This document shows positions 63,814 to 64,000 of a stretch of 64,000 nt of DNA, in pieces. Below the pieces are notes generated by a model, which worked only from the letters and a program-made list of their open reading frames with translations, made no database searches and had not been told where the DNA came from. Position 1 is the first letter of the stretch, and the number at the start of each line of letters is the position of its first letter. A program made the position numbers and the translations under genes. The DNA is from Leclercia adecarboxylata (GTDB taxonomy: Bacteria; Pseudomonadota; Gammaproteobacteria; Enterobacterales; Enterobacteriaceae): contig NZ_CP040889.1 in NCBI RefSeq assembly GCF_006171285.1, positions 2,480,001 to 2,544,000 of the forward strand, read 5' to 3'.

Positions 63814-64000
63814 GGATGCCTCCTTGCTTTAAAAGCGGGCGAGGTAGCGAACTCCACGTGGTTGGACGTGTCGTTTCGAGCCCCCGCCCTGATTTTTAGT
63901 CAGGCGGGGCTTTCCACTTTCCGTCCCATGCAAGAGACGGTCAGTCTCAAGCACCCAGGGCCACTCTACCCAATCCGCATAAGAAAACCTTATCCAGCTC
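63814..64000 (-). promoter_or_regulatory. Leader region of the Hok-like mRNA with hairpin
   Basis: A 187-base stretch to the window end without another gene. A GC-rich imperfect hairpin (63879-63911; AGCCCC and GGGGCT arms with two bulges) lies 66 bases before the toxin ATG. Further upstream on the minus strand come GGTGCTTGAGACTG and CATGGGACGGAAAGTGG, typical of hok-type transcripts, and a 9-codon frame that could be a remnant mok-like leader. An antisense Sok-like RNA on the plus strand is expected but no promoter was confirmed. Confidence 0.6.

Overview
This window is chromosomal DNA of a motile member of the Enterobacterales, most likely Enterobacteriaceae of the Enterobacter/Leclercia/Lelliottia/Citrobacter type. 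Most genes match E. coli K-12 families almost residue for residue, and their order follows the E. coli mutL-to-cybC segment. Three chemoreceptor genes argue against a non-motile genus such as Klebsiella. I cannot name the species from the sequence alone. No rRNA, tRNA, CRISPR array, insertion sequence or prophage was seen.

Layout. 1-5.6 kb: 3' end of mutL, then miaA-hfq-hflX-hflK-hflC (mismatch repair, tRNA modification, RNA chaperone, ribosome-rescue GTPase, FtsH regulators). 5.6-5.9 kb: a small minus-strand gene for a double-glycine-leader, microcin-like peptide, in the place where E. coli has yjeT. 6.3-11.5 kb: purA, nsrR, rnr, rlmB. 11.6-13 kb: an MHS-type transporter gene broken by one in-frame TGA; this and the next chemoreceptor sit where E. 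coli carries other genes. 13-18.4 kb: aidB, a Cache-domain chemoreceptor, yjfN, bsmA, yjfP. 18.4-25.1 kb: the complete ascorbate (ula) regulon, with ulaR and ulaG facing away from ulaABCDEF. 25.2-27.3 kb: yjfY and the ribosomal operon rpsF-priB-rpsR-rplI. 27.4-32.3 kb: an EamA permease, ytfB, fklB, cycA and ytfE. ytfE has a near-perfect NsrR operator, and NsrR itself is encoded at 7.8 kb.

32.5-43.9 kb: a Tsr/Tar-like chemoreceptor, ytfF, an AraC-family regulator, qorB/qorR, cpdB, cysQ, ytfJ, ytfK, paeA (ytfL) and msrA. 44-50.8 kb: tamA-tamB-ytfP and the chpS-chpB toxin-antitoxin pair. 50.9-58.4 kb: ppa, the galactofuranose ABC transporter ytfQ-ytfR-ytfT-yjfF, a third chemoreceptor, and a LysR-type protein reduced to its DNA-binding domain. 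58.5-64 kb: fbp, mpl, darP (yjgA), tldE (pmbA), cybC and a 51-codon Hok-family toxin gene on the minus strand.

The E. coli-like backbone is interrupted by a small accessory set: the microcin-like gene, the broken MHS transporter, three chemoreceptors, the AraC and short LysR regulators, and the Hok locus. Two repeat families punctuate the intergenic spaces: REP-like elements and a GC-rich hairpin family containing CCTCTCCC. One hairpin copy supplies the ribosome-binding site of ytfR. A roughly 98-bp hairpin-plus-terminator module occurs as a direct repeat on both sides of the ytfF-to-qorR block.
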